A stretch of 60,080 nt of DNA from Elstera sp043721315 (GCA_043721315.1 JAYSQZ010000059.1:1-60080), one strand, 5' to 3'; counted from the first letter of the stretch, positions 41,737 to 51,046 are shown. Translations and numbers: made by a program. The notes: generated from the sequence alone by a model not told the origin.

Positions 41737-42516
41737 ATGTCCCTCCCCGCCGTCTCGCCCGCGTGGCTCGAAACCGGCATCGCGCTCGCCGACGCGGCCC
41801 GCCCCATCGCGCGGCATTATTTCCGCTCGCGCCTCGCCATCGACACGAAATCGGACCTGTCGCCGGTAACGATTGCCGACCAGGAGATCGAAGCGGCGAT
41901 GCGGAAGATTTTGGCGGAAACACTGCCGGATCACGGCATTCTGGGCGAAGAGCATGGGGCAGACCGGGCGGATGCAGACTATGTATGGGTGCTAGACCCC
42001 ATCGACGGCACGCGCGCCTTCATCTGCGGCGTTCCCACTTTCGGCGTGCTGATTTCGCTCTGTTATCGAGGCCGCCCGATTTTCGGCATCGTCGATCACC
42101 CAGCTTTGGGGGAACGCTGGATTGGCGGCACGGGTCTGCCAACGACCTGGAACGGCACCCCCTGCCACGCCCGCGCCTGCACGCAGCTTGCAGACGCTTA
42201 CCTGTTCGCCACTAGCCCCGACATGTTCAAAGGCCACCAGCGCGACGCCTTCAGCCGGCTCGAAACCCGCGCCAAAGAACGCCGCTTCGGGCTTGATTGC
42301 TTCGCCGCCGGGCTGATCGCCGGGGGGCATATCGACGCGATGGTGGAAACCTCGCTTCAGCCCTACGATTATTGCGCGCTGGTGCCGGTGCTGGAGCAAG
42401 CCGGGGCGACAATCACCGATTGGCGCGGCAACCCGCTCACGATCCACAGCGACGGCAGCCTTATCGCGGCGGCAACGGCGGCGTTGCATGGGGAGATTCT
42501 GGCGATTCTTGCCTAA
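41737..42516 (+). CDS. hisN: histidinol-phosphatase (inositol-monophosphatase family)
   Basis: This enzyme removes phosphate from histidinol phosphate in histidine synthesis. The 259-residue protein shows the magnesium site: GEEHG, VLDPIDGTRAFICG and the later QPYDYCALVPVLEQAGATITDWRG. The FICGVPTFG form points to HisN-type enzymes rather than inositol monophosphatase (SuhB). Its start ATG at 41737 lies behind GAGG. The hisI gene is elsewhere in the window, so the pathway genes are scattered, as usual in this group. Confidence 0.88.
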   Translation: MSLPAVSPAWLETGIALADAARPIARHYFRSRLAIDTKSDLSPVTIADQEIEAAMRKILAETLPDHGILGEEHGADRADADYVWVLDPIDGTRAFICGVPTFGVLISLCYRGRPIFGIVDHPALGERWIGGTGLPTTWNGTPCHARACTQLADAYLFATSPDMFKGHQRDAFSRLETRAKERRFGLDCFAAGLIAGGHIDAMVETSLQPYDYCALVPVLEQAGATITDWRGNPLTIHSDGSLIAAATAALHGEILAILA

Positions 42517-42548
42517 AAGTACGGGAGTGTTGGCAGGCAAGAACCGCC

Positions 42549-43535
42549 CTATCGGAATGTAGTTACCAAACTCTGCCTCTCCACCACACGTTCTTCCTGT
42601 TGATCCCAGCGAAACTGCGGCGGAACCTCCAGCGCACAGCCGCCGACCCAGCGGGGATGACCGCCGAACTGAAGCGCATCCATCTGCCCCATCACCACCG
42701 CGCCGCCGAGCGGTGTAAGGCGATAGCGACCATCGGCCTCTTCCAACAGGGCAAAGGGCGAGCGGCTGAGGTCGCGCAGGACCGGGTAGAACATAACATC
42801 CCCCAGCCAGGCCGCCGGTTCTTGCAAGCAGACGGAAGCGAAAATGGCAGGCGCGGTTTCGGCCCCATCGGCGACCGCGCGCAAGGCTAGGCGTTCGGTC
42901 ATGCTAAGACCGTCCTGCGTGCCGGGGAGATTGGCGAGGTGGCGGCGAATGGCAGCGGAGAGATGCGGCAGGTCCACCCCGTCCGGTCGCCGCGCGGGAT
43001 CGTCCAGAATCGTCGCCAGCGCTTCCAGCGGGCGCGGATCGGGGGCGCACCAGAGTTCCCAAAGATAGCCTGCAAGTTTTAACTCCGCGACCGTCACGCG
43101 GCGGCGGGCAGCAAACAGGCGCAGCAGAGCTTGCGGCGTCTGCCGTCCCAGAAAATCATCGGCCTGAACCAAGGAGAGCGCGCGGTGAGGATGATCGGCG
43201 AACCACGCCAGCAGCCGCACCAGGATGGATTGATCGAACAGATCATGCTCCACCCAAATCACCACTTCAGCAAAATCATCGGCGCGGTCGAGGGCCTTAT
43301 CTTGATCAATCAACTGCCCCAGCACCGCTGCCAAAATCTCGCCATAGCGGTCGGCGATGAACCGGGCGCGGACGTTTCTATAGGAATCCTCTGGCAATCC
43401 TTCTGGCGTCGGCCCATCGCAGACGGGATCGACCCAGGCGAGATAGGGGCCACCCACGCCCGATTCCACGAGCGATTGAGCCAAATCGGTGCCGCATCGA
43501 ATATGAAAAAACTGGGGTAACGCTTTGGAATTCAT
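42549..43535 (-). CDS. DUF1835 domain protein
   Basis: Residues 1-120 of this 328-residue protein resemble the DUF1835 domain: FHIRCGTDLAQSLVESGVGGPYLAWVDPVCDGPTPEG, then VVIWVEHDLFDQSILVRLLAWF and SLVQADDFLGRQ. The following part is DUF3658-like, with a final LTPLGGAVVMGQMDALQFGG. Proteins of this type are widespread, and their biochemical role is not established. No signal peptide. It is convergent with hisN (32-base gap) and divergent from the metallo-hydrolase gene. Confidence 0.82.
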   Translation of the reverse strand: MNSKALPQFFHIRCGTDLAQSLVESGVGGPYLAWVDPVCDGPTPEGLPEDSYRNVRARFIADRYGEILAAVLGQLIDQDKALDRADDFAEVVIWVEHDLFDQSILVRLLAWFADHPHRALSLVQADDFLGRQTPQALLRLFAARRRVTVAELKLAGYLWELWCAPDPRPLEALATILDDPARRPDGVDLPHLSAAIRRHLANLPGTQDGLSMTERLALRAVADGAETAPAIFASVCLQEPAAWLGDVMFYPVLRDLSRSPFALLEEADGRYRLTPLGGAVVMGQMDALQFGGHPRWVGGCALEVPPQFRWDQQEERVVERQSLVTTFR

Positions 43536-43677
43536 CGCTCAATTCGGTGTAGAACCTACAACCGCTCCTCTAATACGCGCCTTCAGGGTTTCGACGTTTT
43601 CTAGCGGAATACAAAAAGTCCCCCGAATTTTAACGAACATGTCTTTTAATATCGGGTCGATAGGGTAATATCTGGGT

Positions 43678-43705
43678 TTGAGGGCATCGGCTATGGTGCT
43701 ATTTA
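43678..43705 (+). promoter_or_regulatory. candidate promoter of the metallo-hydrolase gene
   Basis: TTGAGG (43678-43683) and TATTTA (43700-43705) are spaced by 16 bases, 32 bases before the ATG at 43738. The spacer to the divergent DUF1835 gene is 202 bases and contains nothing else I could identify. Confidence 0.45.
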
Positions 43706-43737
43706 GAAACTAGTTTCCCGTCAAGAAGCCGGATCTG

Positions 43738-44562
43738 ATGGAACTTAAAGTAACCTTTTGGGGCGTTCGTGGGAGCTTCCCCTGTGCCACACCGCAGCAC
43801 ATGCTGTACGGGGGCAATACGTCCTGTGTTTCGGTTGAGTCTGGTGGCGAAGTCATCATTCTCGATGCAGGTACGGGGCTATGGCAGCTCGGCAAATATC
43901 TGGTTGCCAATGGGGTTCGGGGGGCGACGATGCTCATGTCGCATACCCATACGGACCATATCATCGGCTTTCCGTTTTTTGCACCCGCGTGGATAGGCTC
44001 CTTTCATCTCGATATTTTTGCTGGGCACCTGAAGGATAACGGTGGCGTGCGATCGGTTTTTGCCGAACAGATGCGCGATCCGCTGTTTCCGGTTTCGCTG
44101 TCGCATATGGCGGCGAATATGGGTTTCCATGATTTTGAGGGTGGCGAAGATCTGATCATCGGCGACCGTATTCACGTTAAAACCTGTGCGCTTAACCATC
44201 CCAACGGGGCTACCGGCTACCGGATTTCGGCGGGCGGGCGCAGCGTGTGCTACGTGACCGATACCGAACATTATCCGGGGCGCAGAGACCCCGCCGTGAT
44301 GGCTTTGGTACAAGATGCCGACGTGATGATCTACGATTCAACCTACTCCGACGAAGAATATGCGCGGGGCCGCGTGGGCTGGGGCCATTCAACGTGGGAA
44401 GAGGCAATCCGCATCGGCAAAGAAGCCAACGTGGGCCGGGTCTATATTTTTCACCACGACCCCGATAATACCGATGATAAAATGGCCGCTATCGAGCGCC
44501 AAGCGCGGCACCTGTGGGACCGCGTGACCATTGCCCGTGAAGGTATGGTGATCGAGCTGTGA
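43738..44562 (+). CDS. MBL-fold metallo-hydrolase
   Basis: The 274-residue protein has the metallo-beta-lactamase fold with the metal motif SHTHTDH (HxHxDH, near residues 69-75), a second ligand in LNHPNGATGYRI, CYVTDTEHYPG, and IYDSTYSDEEYA and GHSTWEEAI close to the end. The combination TFWGVRGSFPCA at the N-terminus and GHSTWEEA is that of RNase Z-like and phosphodiesterase-like enzymes linked to chemotaxis-type signalling in some bacteria. Substrate unknown. The following lipoprotein gene overlaps by four bases. Confidence 0.88.
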   Translation: MELKVTFWGVRGSFPCATPQHMLYGGNTSCVSVESGGEVIILDAGTGLWQLGKYLVANGVRGATMLMSHTHTDHIIGFPFFAPAWIGSFHLDIFAGHLKDNGGVRSVFAEQMRDPLFPVSLSHMAANMGFHDFEGGEDLIIGDRIHVKTCALNHPNGATGYRISAGGRSVCYVTDTEHYPGRRDPAVMALVQDADVMIYDSTYSDEEYARGRVGWGHSTWEEAIRIGKEANVGRVYIFHHDPDNTDDKMAAIERQARHLWDRVTIAREGMVIEL

Positions 44563-44882
44563 GCCTTGGTTTGCTGCGGGCAAGCGCCACTCTTCTCCTG
44601 CTCGCAGCCTGCGCCTCGGCCTCCTCGTGGCAAAAGCCGGGAGCCAATAGTGCTGAACGCGATAAAGACCTTACCACCTGTCAACAAGACCTCCGCTATA
44701 TAGGCGATGACGCCCGACGCCGCGATGCCCGAATCGCCATCGCGCGGGGCGAAACAGGGGCAGGGCGCGGCAGCAGCTACGAGGCGCTGGGGCGTGATTT
44801 AGAGGCCTCCACGCAACGACGTCGGGAGGGTAAAGCCCTCGCCGAGTGTATGCAGGCGAAAGGCTATACAGCCGCACCGTGA
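44559..44882 (+). CDS. small lipoprotein
   Basis: The 107-residue protein starts at GTG 44559 and overlaps the stop of the metallo-hydrolase gene (GTGA). A lipoprotein signal is present: SLGLLRASATLLLLAAC, with the lipobox LAAC (Cys18). The mature part is hydrophilic and helical with two additional Cys (TTCQQDLR, ECMQAKGY). Such Cys-containing CMQAKGY tails are typical of small outer-membrane-associated proteins. Function unknown. Co-transcription with the hydrolase is likely. Confidence 0.78.
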   Translation: MSLGLLRASATLLLLAACASASSWQKPGANSAERDKDLTTCQQDLRYIGDDARRRDARIAIARGETGAGRGSSYEALGRDLEASTQRRREGKALAECMQAKGYTAAP

Positions 44883-44960
44883 GTCGCTATATTACATTTT
44901 TATGTCACGCTGTTTACGTCGTCCGGTGTGACAGGATGGAGCGATGGAGTAGGCTTCCCA

Positions 44961-45161
44961 ATGATGAGCCGCTACGCGCAGGTGGAAGCCTTGCGTATGG
45001 TCCATAATCAGCTTGATCTACAAGTGCTGGAAGAGGCGCAACGCCCCTGCCCCGATGGGGTTAGGCTGCGACGGCTGAAAAGCCAAAAACTTGAAATCAA
45101 GGACCGAATTTCTCACCTAATGGGGCAGCGTGGGCTAGCGATGCGGGCTATTTTCCGCTAA
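44961..45161 (+). CDS. DUF465 (YdcH-like) family protein
   Basis: This is a small helical protein of about 66 residues with the DUF465 layout: two helices around VHNQLDLQVLEEAQRPCPDGVRLRRLKSQKLEIKDRISHL. The LKxxKLxxKDxI signature is clear. An upstream in-frame GTG at 44928 is possible, but the domain begins at MMSRYAQVEALR, so ATG 44961 is used. Role unknown; related proteins are abundant in alphaproteobacteria. Independent of the neighbouring lipoprotein gene. Confidence 0.82.
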   Translation: MMSRYAQVEALRMVHNQLDLQVLEEAQRPCPDGVRLRRLKSQKLEIKDRISHLMGQRGLAMRAIFR

Positions 45162-45201
45162 AAGCTCTTCACGTTTTGCTCGAACCGTTTGGATCGTCTT
45201 C

Positions 45202-45405
45202 ATGCCCCCCTCCTTGCGCCGCCTCCTCGGAGCTTTGGGCGTTGTTGTTTTTTTGTTCCTTTATATTCTAGCCGTCCTGAACCTAAGGATGCTGCTGCCC
45301 GACAACCTGTTTATCGACCTTATTTATTATCTGATTTTTGGGATACTATGGGTGTGGCCCGCCTTGATTATTACAAAATGGGGTCATAAAACGACCCAGA
45401 TGTAA
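45202..45405 (+). CDS. DUF2842 family membrane protein
   Basis: The 67-residue protein has two predicted transmembrane helices: LRRLLGALGVVVFLFLYILAVL (residues about 5-27) and DLIYYLIFGILWVWPALIITKW (39-60). The FGILWVWPALIITKW end is the DUF2842 signature of alphaproteobacteria. Function unknown. It ends at the strong terminator at 45440-45476. Confidence 0.85.
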   Translation: MPPSLRRLLGALGVVVFLFLYILAVLNLRMLLPDNLFIDLIYYLIFGILWVWPALIITKWGHKTTQM

Positions 45406-45439
45406 TTTTTTCTTACACTCCATGGCCTGCGCTATAAAA

Positions 45440-45476
45440 AAAACCCCCGCTCTCTCATGGAAAGGGCGGGGGTTTT
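45440..45476. terminator. bidirectional rho-independent terminator
   Basis: Eleven-pair stem AAAACCCCCGC (45440-45450) / GCGGGGGTTTT (45466-45476) with a 15-base loop, with A-run left and T-run right. It serves the DUF2842 gene on plus and the helicase gene on minus. Confidence 0.88.
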
Positions 45477-45491
45477 CTCTAACTCACATTC

Positions 45492-47165
45492 TTAAGCCGC
45501 AGTCGAAACGCGCCGCATAAAGGCGGGCACATGGTCGCCGAAACCTTGCACGCTTGGCCCCAGATCATCACGGCGATAAGAATGTTCACGGTCGTTATAG
45601 TCACGGCGCGGGCGGTCACGGAAATCGCGTTCCGGGCGCTCGTTTGACAAACGCTCAGTGGCTGGGCGCTCAGTGGCTAGCCGTTCATGCGCCGAGCGCT
45701 CGCCAAGCTCCCGTTCCGGGGGCCGTTCCCGGCGCGGACGCTCAGATTGTTCCCGCGTAGAACGCTCTGGCCGTTCCCGCGCGGGCCGCTCTTGCCGGGG
45801 GGGGCGCTCTTGGGCAGTCGCATCGCGCTCGCGCTGCTGCACGGGCGAAGGATATGCCGCCTTCGTCATCTGAGGTTGATCAACCTCTTGCGGGCGGGAC
45901 TGCGCCGCGCGGCCTTCCCGGCTCGGGCGACGTTCATCGCTTTTGCGCTCGGGGCTTTTGTTCTCGGGGCCTTTACGCTCAGGGCGGCGGCGCTTGTTCT
46001 TACGCTCCGCTGCCGCTTCCTCGTCGCTCAGCAACTCCAGCGTTTCCATCCCGTCCGGGGTGAGGCGCGGAATTGGGCCGCCAATGAGGGCTTCGATGGC
46101 CTGCACGAAGCGGGTATCATCCGGCTTGGCGAAAGTGAAGGCTTTACCAAGGTTCCCCGCGCGGCCCGTGCGGCCAATGCGGTGAACATAATCTTCGGCA
46201 TGGATAGGCACGTCGAAATTGAACACATGGCTCAACATGGCAACATCAATCCCGCGCGCCGCCACATCGGAGGCGACCAGAACGGTGACATCGCCCGCCT
46301 TGAAGCGTTCGAGCATTTCGGTACGGGCGCTCTGGTTCATATCGCCGTGCAGAATACCGGCATTGAAGCCATGCTTGCTAAGAGACTTGCCAACAATGTC
46401 CACATCGCGCTTACGATTGCAGAAGATGATGGCATTGCGAATTTCTTCGGAGCGCAGCAGTTGGCGCAAGGCCGCCCGCTTATCCAAATCTTCGACCACC
46501 ACCAGGGCCTGCGCCACCGTTTCAGCCGTAGTCGATTGACGGGCAACGGTAATTTCGCGCGGGTTCTGCAAGAAGGCATCGGCGAGGCGCTTGATTTCCG
46601 GCGGCATGGTGGCCGAGAAAAACAGCGTTTGGCGCAGCGGCGGCAGCAAGGAGACGATTTTTTCGACATCGGGGATAAACCCCATATCGAGCATCCGGTC
46701 GGCCTCGTCGATCACGAGGATCTTCACGTCATTCAGCAGAATGCGCCCGCGCTCGAAATGATCGAGCAAGCGGCCCGGCGTTGCGATGAGCACATCGACA
46801 CCGCGATCAAGCAGTTTTTCCTGGTCGCCGAAAGAAACGCCGCCAATCAGCAGCGCCATCGTTAGCTTGCAGTATTTTCCGTACTTATCGAAGTTTTCCG
46901 AAACCTGCGCTGCAAGCTCCCGCGTTGGTTCCAGAATTAATGAACGCGGCATTCGCGCGCGGGCACGCCCGTTGGCGAGAATATCAATCATCGGCAGCGT
47001 GAATCCGGCGGTCTTTCCGGTCCCTGTCTGCGCGCAGCCCAACAAATCCCGCCCCATCAGTACCTGCGGAATCGCCTGTTCTTGAATCGGGGTAGGGTCA
47101 ATATACCCGGCGTCGGTAACAGCTTTAACAACGTCCGGGCTAAGACCTAAGTCAGCAAACGACAT
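45492..47165 (-). CDS. DEAD-box RNA helicase
   Basis: This is an RNA helicase of the RhlE/DeaD type. Of 557 residues, the first 370 form the core: Q motif and TPIQEQAIPQVL, motif I AQTGTGKT, Ia PTRELA, II DEAD (LVIDEADRML), III SAT (FFSATMP), V TDVAARGID-like VASDVAARGID and VI HRIGRTGRAG. The C-terminal tail (about 380-557) is a long Arg-Glu-Arg-Pro-rich low-complexity region that ends YRRDDLGPSVQGFGDHVPAFMRRV. It may bind RNA nonspecifically. Single gene with a 180-base upstream region in which no promoter was identified. Confidence 0.95.
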   Translation of the reverse strand: MSFADLGLSPDVVKAVTDAGYIDPTPIQEQAIPQVLMGRDLLGCAQTGTGKTAGFTLPMIDILANGRARARMPRSLILEPTRELAAQVSENFDKYGKYCKLTMALLIGGVSFGDQEKLLDRGVDVLIATPGRLLDHFERGRILLNDVKILVIDEADRMLDMGFIPDVEKIVSLLPPLRQTLFFSATMPPEIKRLADAFLQNPREITVARQSTTAETVAQALVVVEDLDKRAALRQLLRSEEIRNAIIFCNRKRDVDIVGKSLSKHGFNAGILHGDMNQSARTEMLERFKAGDVTVLVASDVAARGIDVAMLSHVFNFDVPIHAEDYVHRIGRTGRAGNLGKAFTFAKPDDTRFVQAIEALIGGPIPRLTPDGMETLELLSDEEAAAERKNKRRRPERKGPENKSPERKSDERRPSREGRAAQSRPQEVDQPQMTKAAYPSPVQQRERDATAQERPPRQERPARERPERSTREQSERPRRERPPERELGERSAHERLATERPATERLSNERPERDFRDRPRRDYNDREHSYRRDDLGPSVQGFGDHVPAFMRRVSTAA

Positions 47166-47359
47166 GCGGCGATAATCTGCCTTCGTAAAGAAACCGAAAA
47201 AACGGCGGGGATTTGTCTGTTGGGCATTATCGCTTTCAACGCCGCCAAGTCAAATGAAAGCGGTCCTTTCCCGCAATCATCAGCCGTGATTCTGCGGAGA
47301 TTGGCATAGCTGAGGCGCTTCGTTAGGATAGTTGGCGAAAATTTGTGAATGAGGCGCGT

Positions 47360-48073
47360 GTGTCCAATCTGCCTGACTTGATTTTTTGCCCCGGCCTGCT
47401 GTGCGACGAAAACCTGTGGCGTCCCCAAAGCCTAGCGCTGGCCGGGCGCGTTTCAATGCGCGTGGCCGACACCACGAAGGACGATACGATTGCGGGCATG
47501 GCCGCGCGCCTGCTGGCCGATGCCCCGCCGCGCTTCGCCCTCGCGGGCCTCTCCATGGGCGGATATCTCGCGCTTGAAGTGCTGCGACAGGCACAGGAGC
47601 GTGTGAGCCGCGTGGCCCTGCTCGATACCTCCGCCCGCCCGGATACCGAGGCGCAGCGCGAGCGCCGGATGGCCCTGATGCGAATGGCCAAAATCGGGCG
47701 TTTCAAGGGGGTTACGCCCCGATTGCTGCCCTTGTTGATTCACCCGGATCGCCTCGCCGATGCGCCCTTAGTCGAAACTATTATCGGTATGGCGCAACGC
47801 ATTGGCCGCGATGGATTTTTGCGCCAGCAGAACGCCATTCTTACCCGCGCCGATAGCATACCGGACCTGCCGAGCTTCACCTGCCCCGCTCTCGTGATCG
47901 TGGGCCGGGAGGACGCGCTGACACCGCCTGAGCGCGCCGAGGAAATCGCCGCTGGCCTGCCAAACGCGCGCCTGACCGTGCTGGAGCGCTGCGGGCATCT
48001 GTCCACCTTGGAGCAGCCGGATGCCGTGAACGCCCTGTTCGAGCCGTTCTTTTTGGAGGAAGCCGGGGCATGA
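47360..48073 (+). CDS. alpha/beta hydrolase
   Basis: The protein has 237 residues from GTG 47360 (GAGG upstream; a GTG at 47345 is possible). The nucleophile elbow is GLSMGG with the catalytic Ser, preceded by LPDLIFCPGLLCDENLW, and the C-terminal GHLSTLEQP contains the catalytic His; Asp is probably in GREDALTPPERAEEI. The last four bases (ATGA) overlap the next gene. In this operon it might hydrolyse esters of nucleosides, but that is speculation. Confidence 0.85.
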   Translation: MSNLPDLIFCPGLLCDENLWRPQSLALAGRVSMRVADTTKDDTIAGMAARLLADAPPRFALAGLSMGGYLALEVLRQAQERVSRVALLDTSARPDTEAQRERRMALMRMAKIGRFKGVTPRLLPLLIHPDRLADAPLVETIIGMAQRIGRDGFLRQQNAILTRADSIPDLPSFTCPALVIVGREDALTPPERAEEIAAGLPNARLTVLERCGHLSTLEQPDAVNALFEPFFLEEAGA

Positions 48074-49011
48074 GCATACCGCAGAAAATTATCATCGACT
48101 GCGATCCGGGCCTGGATGACGCCATTGCCCTGCTGCTCGCCTTCGCCAGCCCGGAGCTTGATATTCTGGGAATTACGGTTGCAGCAGGCAACGTGGGGCT
48201 GGAGCAAACGCTAATCAACACGCGCCAGTTGGTTGATTTGGCGGGCATTTCCGTGCCTATTCACCCCGGCTGCCCCTCCCCGCTCTTCCGCCGCCTGGAA
48301 ACCGCCGCCCATATCCACGGCGACTCTGGCCTTAAGGGTGCCGAGCATCTACCGCCGCCACGCGCGCCTGTTTCGGACGAACACGCCGTTCCTGCCCTCA
48401 TTCGCCATTTGCGCGCCGCTGCACCGGGGCAGATTATCCTGGCCTGCACTGGCCCGCTCACCAACCTTGCCGCCGCCCTCATTCAAGCACCCGACATCGT
48501 GACGGGTATCGCCCGTATTGTGGTGATGGGGGGCGGCGTGGCGCAGGGCAATGCCACCCCTGCCGCCGAGTTCAATTTTCTTACCGATCCGCACGCCGCC
48601 GAAATCGTCTGCCGCAGCGGTGCGCCTTTGGACATTATCCCGCTCGATTTAACGTGGCAGGCCGAAGCCAGCCCGGCGCGACTAGGCCCATTGTGCGGTG
48701 TCGATACCGCAGTTGCCCGCACCGTCCTACTGATGATTGCCGCCTATGGCCGCAAAGGCCGCCATGCCAACAGCGACGGCCCGCCCTTGCACGATCCTTG
48801 CGTTATCGGCCATATCCTCTGGCCTGATTTGATGCAGGGTCAGCGCGGCGGGGTTGGCGTCGATGTTCTGCCCGGCCCCAACGAAGGCCGCCTGACTGCC
48901 GACTGGTGGGGTGTTGCCAAGCCGCCGCTGCCGCAAGCCCTTGTGCTGACCGAGATCGACGCCGACGGGTTTTTCGCCCGCCTGTGCGACCGTTTACTGC
49001 GCTACAAATAG
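48070..49011 (+). CDS. inosine-uridine preferring nucleoside hydrolase
   Basis: The 313-residue enzyme splits the N-glycosidic bond of nucleosides to a base and ribose. The calcium-binding signature is DCDPGLDDAIALLLAF (residues 10-25). Other hallmarks are GCTGPLTNLAAAL-like ILACTGPLTNLAAAL, GGGVAQGNATPAAEFNFLTDPHAAEIV and SDGPPLHDPCVI, with the final catalytic His region. Overlaps the upstream hydrolase by four bases and is followed by ribokinase, so ribose salvage is likely. Confidence 0.94.
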   Translation: MSIPQKIIIDCDPGLDDAIALLLAFASPELDILGITVAAGNVGLEQTLINTRQLVDLAGISVPIHPGCPSPLFRRLETAAHIHGDSGLKGAEHLPPPRAPVSDEHAVPALIRHLRAAAPGQIILACTGPLTNLAAALIQAPDIVTGIARIVVMGGGVAQGNATPAAEFNFLTDPHAAEIVCRSGAPLDIIPLDLTWQAEASPARLGPLCGVDTAVARTVLLMIAAYGRKGRHANSDGPPLHDPCVIGHILWPDLMQGQRGGVGVDVLPGPNEGRLTADWWGVAKPPLPQALVLTEIDADGFFARLCDRLLRYK

Positions 49012-49019
49012 GCCCCATC

Positions 49020-49892
49020 ATGATTATCGTTTTCGGCTCCATAAATCTCGACCTCGTGGTGCGCGCCCCTCATCTGCCCGCGCCGGGGGAAACCGTGCTC
49101 GGTGGGGATTTCGCCGCTCACCCCGGCGGTAAAGGCGCTAATCAGGCGCTAGCCGCTCAACGCGCGGGCGGCAGCGTGCGGCTGGTGGGTGCCGTTGGGA
49201 GCGATGGTTTCGCCGATCCCGCGCTAACGCTGCTGCGTGCAGGTGAGATTGATCTCACGGGCGTCCGCATTCTGCCCGAAATGGCAACCGGGATTGCCCT
49301 GATCGCCGTCGATACCCAAACGGCGGAAAATCAAATTCTGGTGGCTTCCGGTGCCAATGGTGCTGCTTCCGCCGCCTGGCTCCCGACGCTGGGCGCGCAG
49401 GATATTCTGCTGTTGCAGGGCGAACTGCCCTTTGCCGAAGCCCTTCGCGCGGCCCGCACTGCCAAGAACAGCGGCGCGCGCGTAGTGTGGAACCTCGCGC
49501 CCGTACCGCCCGATCTTCCTGCCGATTTGGCCGAGATTATTGATCTGCTCATCGTCAATGAAGGCGAGGCCGCCGCCTTAACGGGCGAACCGACCCCGGA
49601 GGGTGCCGCCCGGTGCTGGCCGGGCGATATTGTCATCACTTTAGGGGCAGACGGCGCGTTAGCCCGCTTCGGTGATAAGCTAGTGCAAGAACCCGCGCGC
49701 CACATCGCGCCCATCGACACTACGGGCGCGGGCGATGCCACTGTTGGCGCTTTAGTGGCCGCCTTCAGCCGAAGCGAGCCTCCCGCCGCAGCCCTCCGCT
49801 TCGCCCTTGCCGCCGGAAGCCTCGCGTGCCTTACGGAAGGCGCACAACCGAGTTTCGCCACACGCCCCCAGATCGAAGCGTTCCTGGGTTAA
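49020..49892 (+). CDS. rbsK: ribokinase
   Basis: Ribokinase phosphorylates ribose to ribose 5-phosphate. The 290-residue PfkB-family protein shows the two signatures: GGKGANQALAAQRAGG (near residues 38-53) and the catalytic DTTGAGDATVGALVAAF (near 235-251, Asp base). The start ATG at 49020 follows the preceding stop by eight bases; longer frames run into the nucleoside hydrolase gene. The usual Thr-Phe after DTTGAGD is Ala-Thr here. Converges with the Fe-ADH gene with a four-base overlap. Confidence 0.92.
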   Translation: MIIVFGSINLDLVVRAPHLPAPGETVLGGDFAAHPGGKGANQALAAQRAGGSVRLVGAVGSDGFADPALTLLRAGEIDLTGVRILPEMATGIALIAVDTQTAENQILVASGANGAASAAWLPTLGAQDILLLQGELPFAEALRAARTAKNSGARVVWNLAPVPPDLPADLAEIIDLLIVNEGEAAALTGEPTPEGAARCWPGDIVITLGADGALARFGDKLVQEPARHIAPIDTTGAGDATVGALVAAFSRSEPPAAALRFALAAGSLACLTEGAQPSFATRPQIEAFLG

Positions 49893-51046
49893 CGATAGGC
49901 GGCGCGGTAGAGCGTCACGATCTCGTCAGCCGTGGGCACACGCGGATTATTGCCGGGCGACCCCGAGGCCAGGGCTTGTTCCGCCATCCGTTCCATCAGC
50001 CCCAGATAGTGCGCCTCATCAATGCCATAAGCTTCGGGCGTCGGCACAGTTAGATCGCGGTTGAGGGTCGTGAGGGCCTCCAGCAGTGCCGAAACTGCCG
50101 CCTGATCGCCTGCCTCTGCCGATGCCAGCCGGAGGGTGCGCGCCACGGTCGCGTACCGCTCCAGCGCCGCCGGAGCCGAGAAGGCCGTAACAGCAGGCAG
50201 CAGCATAGCGTTCGATAACCCATGGGGGACATGGAAGAAGGCCCCAATCGGGCGGCTCATGCCGTGAACCAGCGCCACTGAGGCATTGGAAAAAGCCAAG
50301 CCCGCCAGCGTTGCACCGCGCATCATCGCTTCACGGGCAGCGTGATTGCTAGGCTCGAAACAAGCAGCGCGCAGGTTCGGATAGATTACCCCCATGGCTT
50401 CTAGCGCATAAACATCGCTGAGCGGGGTGGCCTTGCGGCTCACATAGGCTTCAATAGCGTGGGTTAGCGCATCAATACCGGTATCGGCGGTAAGGCGCAG
50501 CGGTTTGGTCAACGTCAGTTCGTAATCGACGATGGCGGCGCGCGGCAGACACGCGAGTCCCATAATGAGCATTTTCTCGTCGGTCGCCGCATCGGTAATC
50601 ACGGCAAAGCGCGTTACTTCCGAACCCGTTCCGGCAGTGGTGGGAATGCAGATTACCGGCAAATCAGCGTGATCAGCGCTAGCAGGCACCTTATAATCGC
50701 GCATCGCGCCGCCACCTTTGGCCAGCACTGCCATGGCTTTCGCGGTATCCATCGGGCTACCGCCGCCAATCGCCAACAAACAATCGAACGCTTCGCTTTT
50801 CAGCCGAGCCACCCCCGCCTCGATTACCTCAACAGTGGGATCGGGAACAGTTTCGTCGAAAATACCGACCGCCAAGCCTGCCGCGCGCAACGTGGCCTCA
50901 ATCTCACCCACAACGCCGGTCTTCACCAAAAACGCATCCGTTACAATCAACGGGTGCCGAAGCCCCAAACGGTTCAGCACACGCCCGGTTTCACGGCGCG
51001 AGCCGCCGCCCATCAGCACCAACTGCGGTGTCATTAAGCTGTACAT
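49889..51046 (-). CDS. iron-containing alcohol dehydrogenase
   Basis: The 385-residue NAD-dependent group III alcohol dehydrogenase has the GGGSPMDTAKAMAVL and PTTAGTGSEVTRFAVITD segments for NAD binding. Metal ligands include the Asp and His in GIDALTHAIEAYVS, then the His of LVHGMSRPIGAFFHVPHGLSNAMLLP. It might reduce aldehydes or oxidise 1,3-diols; the family is too broad for assignment. Start ATG at 51046, with a 251-base region upstream. Confidence 0.93.
   Translation of the reverse strand: MYSLMTPQLVLMGGGSRRETGRVLNRLGLRHPLIVTDAFLVKTGVVGEIEATLRAAGLAVGIFDETVPDPTVEVIEAGVARLKSEAFDCLLAIGGGSPMDTAKAMAVLAKGGGAMRDYKVPASADHADLPVICIPTTAGTGSEVTRFAVITDAATDEKMLIMGLACLPRAAIVDYELTLTKPLRLTADTGIDALTHAIEAYVSRKATPLSDVYALEAMGVIYPNLRAACFEPSNHAAREAMMRGATLAGLAFSNASVALVHGMSRPIGAFFHVPHGLSNAMLLPAVTAFSAPAALERYATVARTLRLASAEAGDQAAVSALLEALTTLNRDLTVPTPEAYGIDEAHYLGLMERMAEQALASGSPGNNPRVPTADEIVTLYRAAYR

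Noticed and set aside
45687..46865. 392-residue ORF on the plus strand opposite the helicase gene
   Set aside because: It is antisense to well-supported helicase codons and has no recognisable domain; long false ORFs are expected opposite GC-rich repetitive coding sequence.
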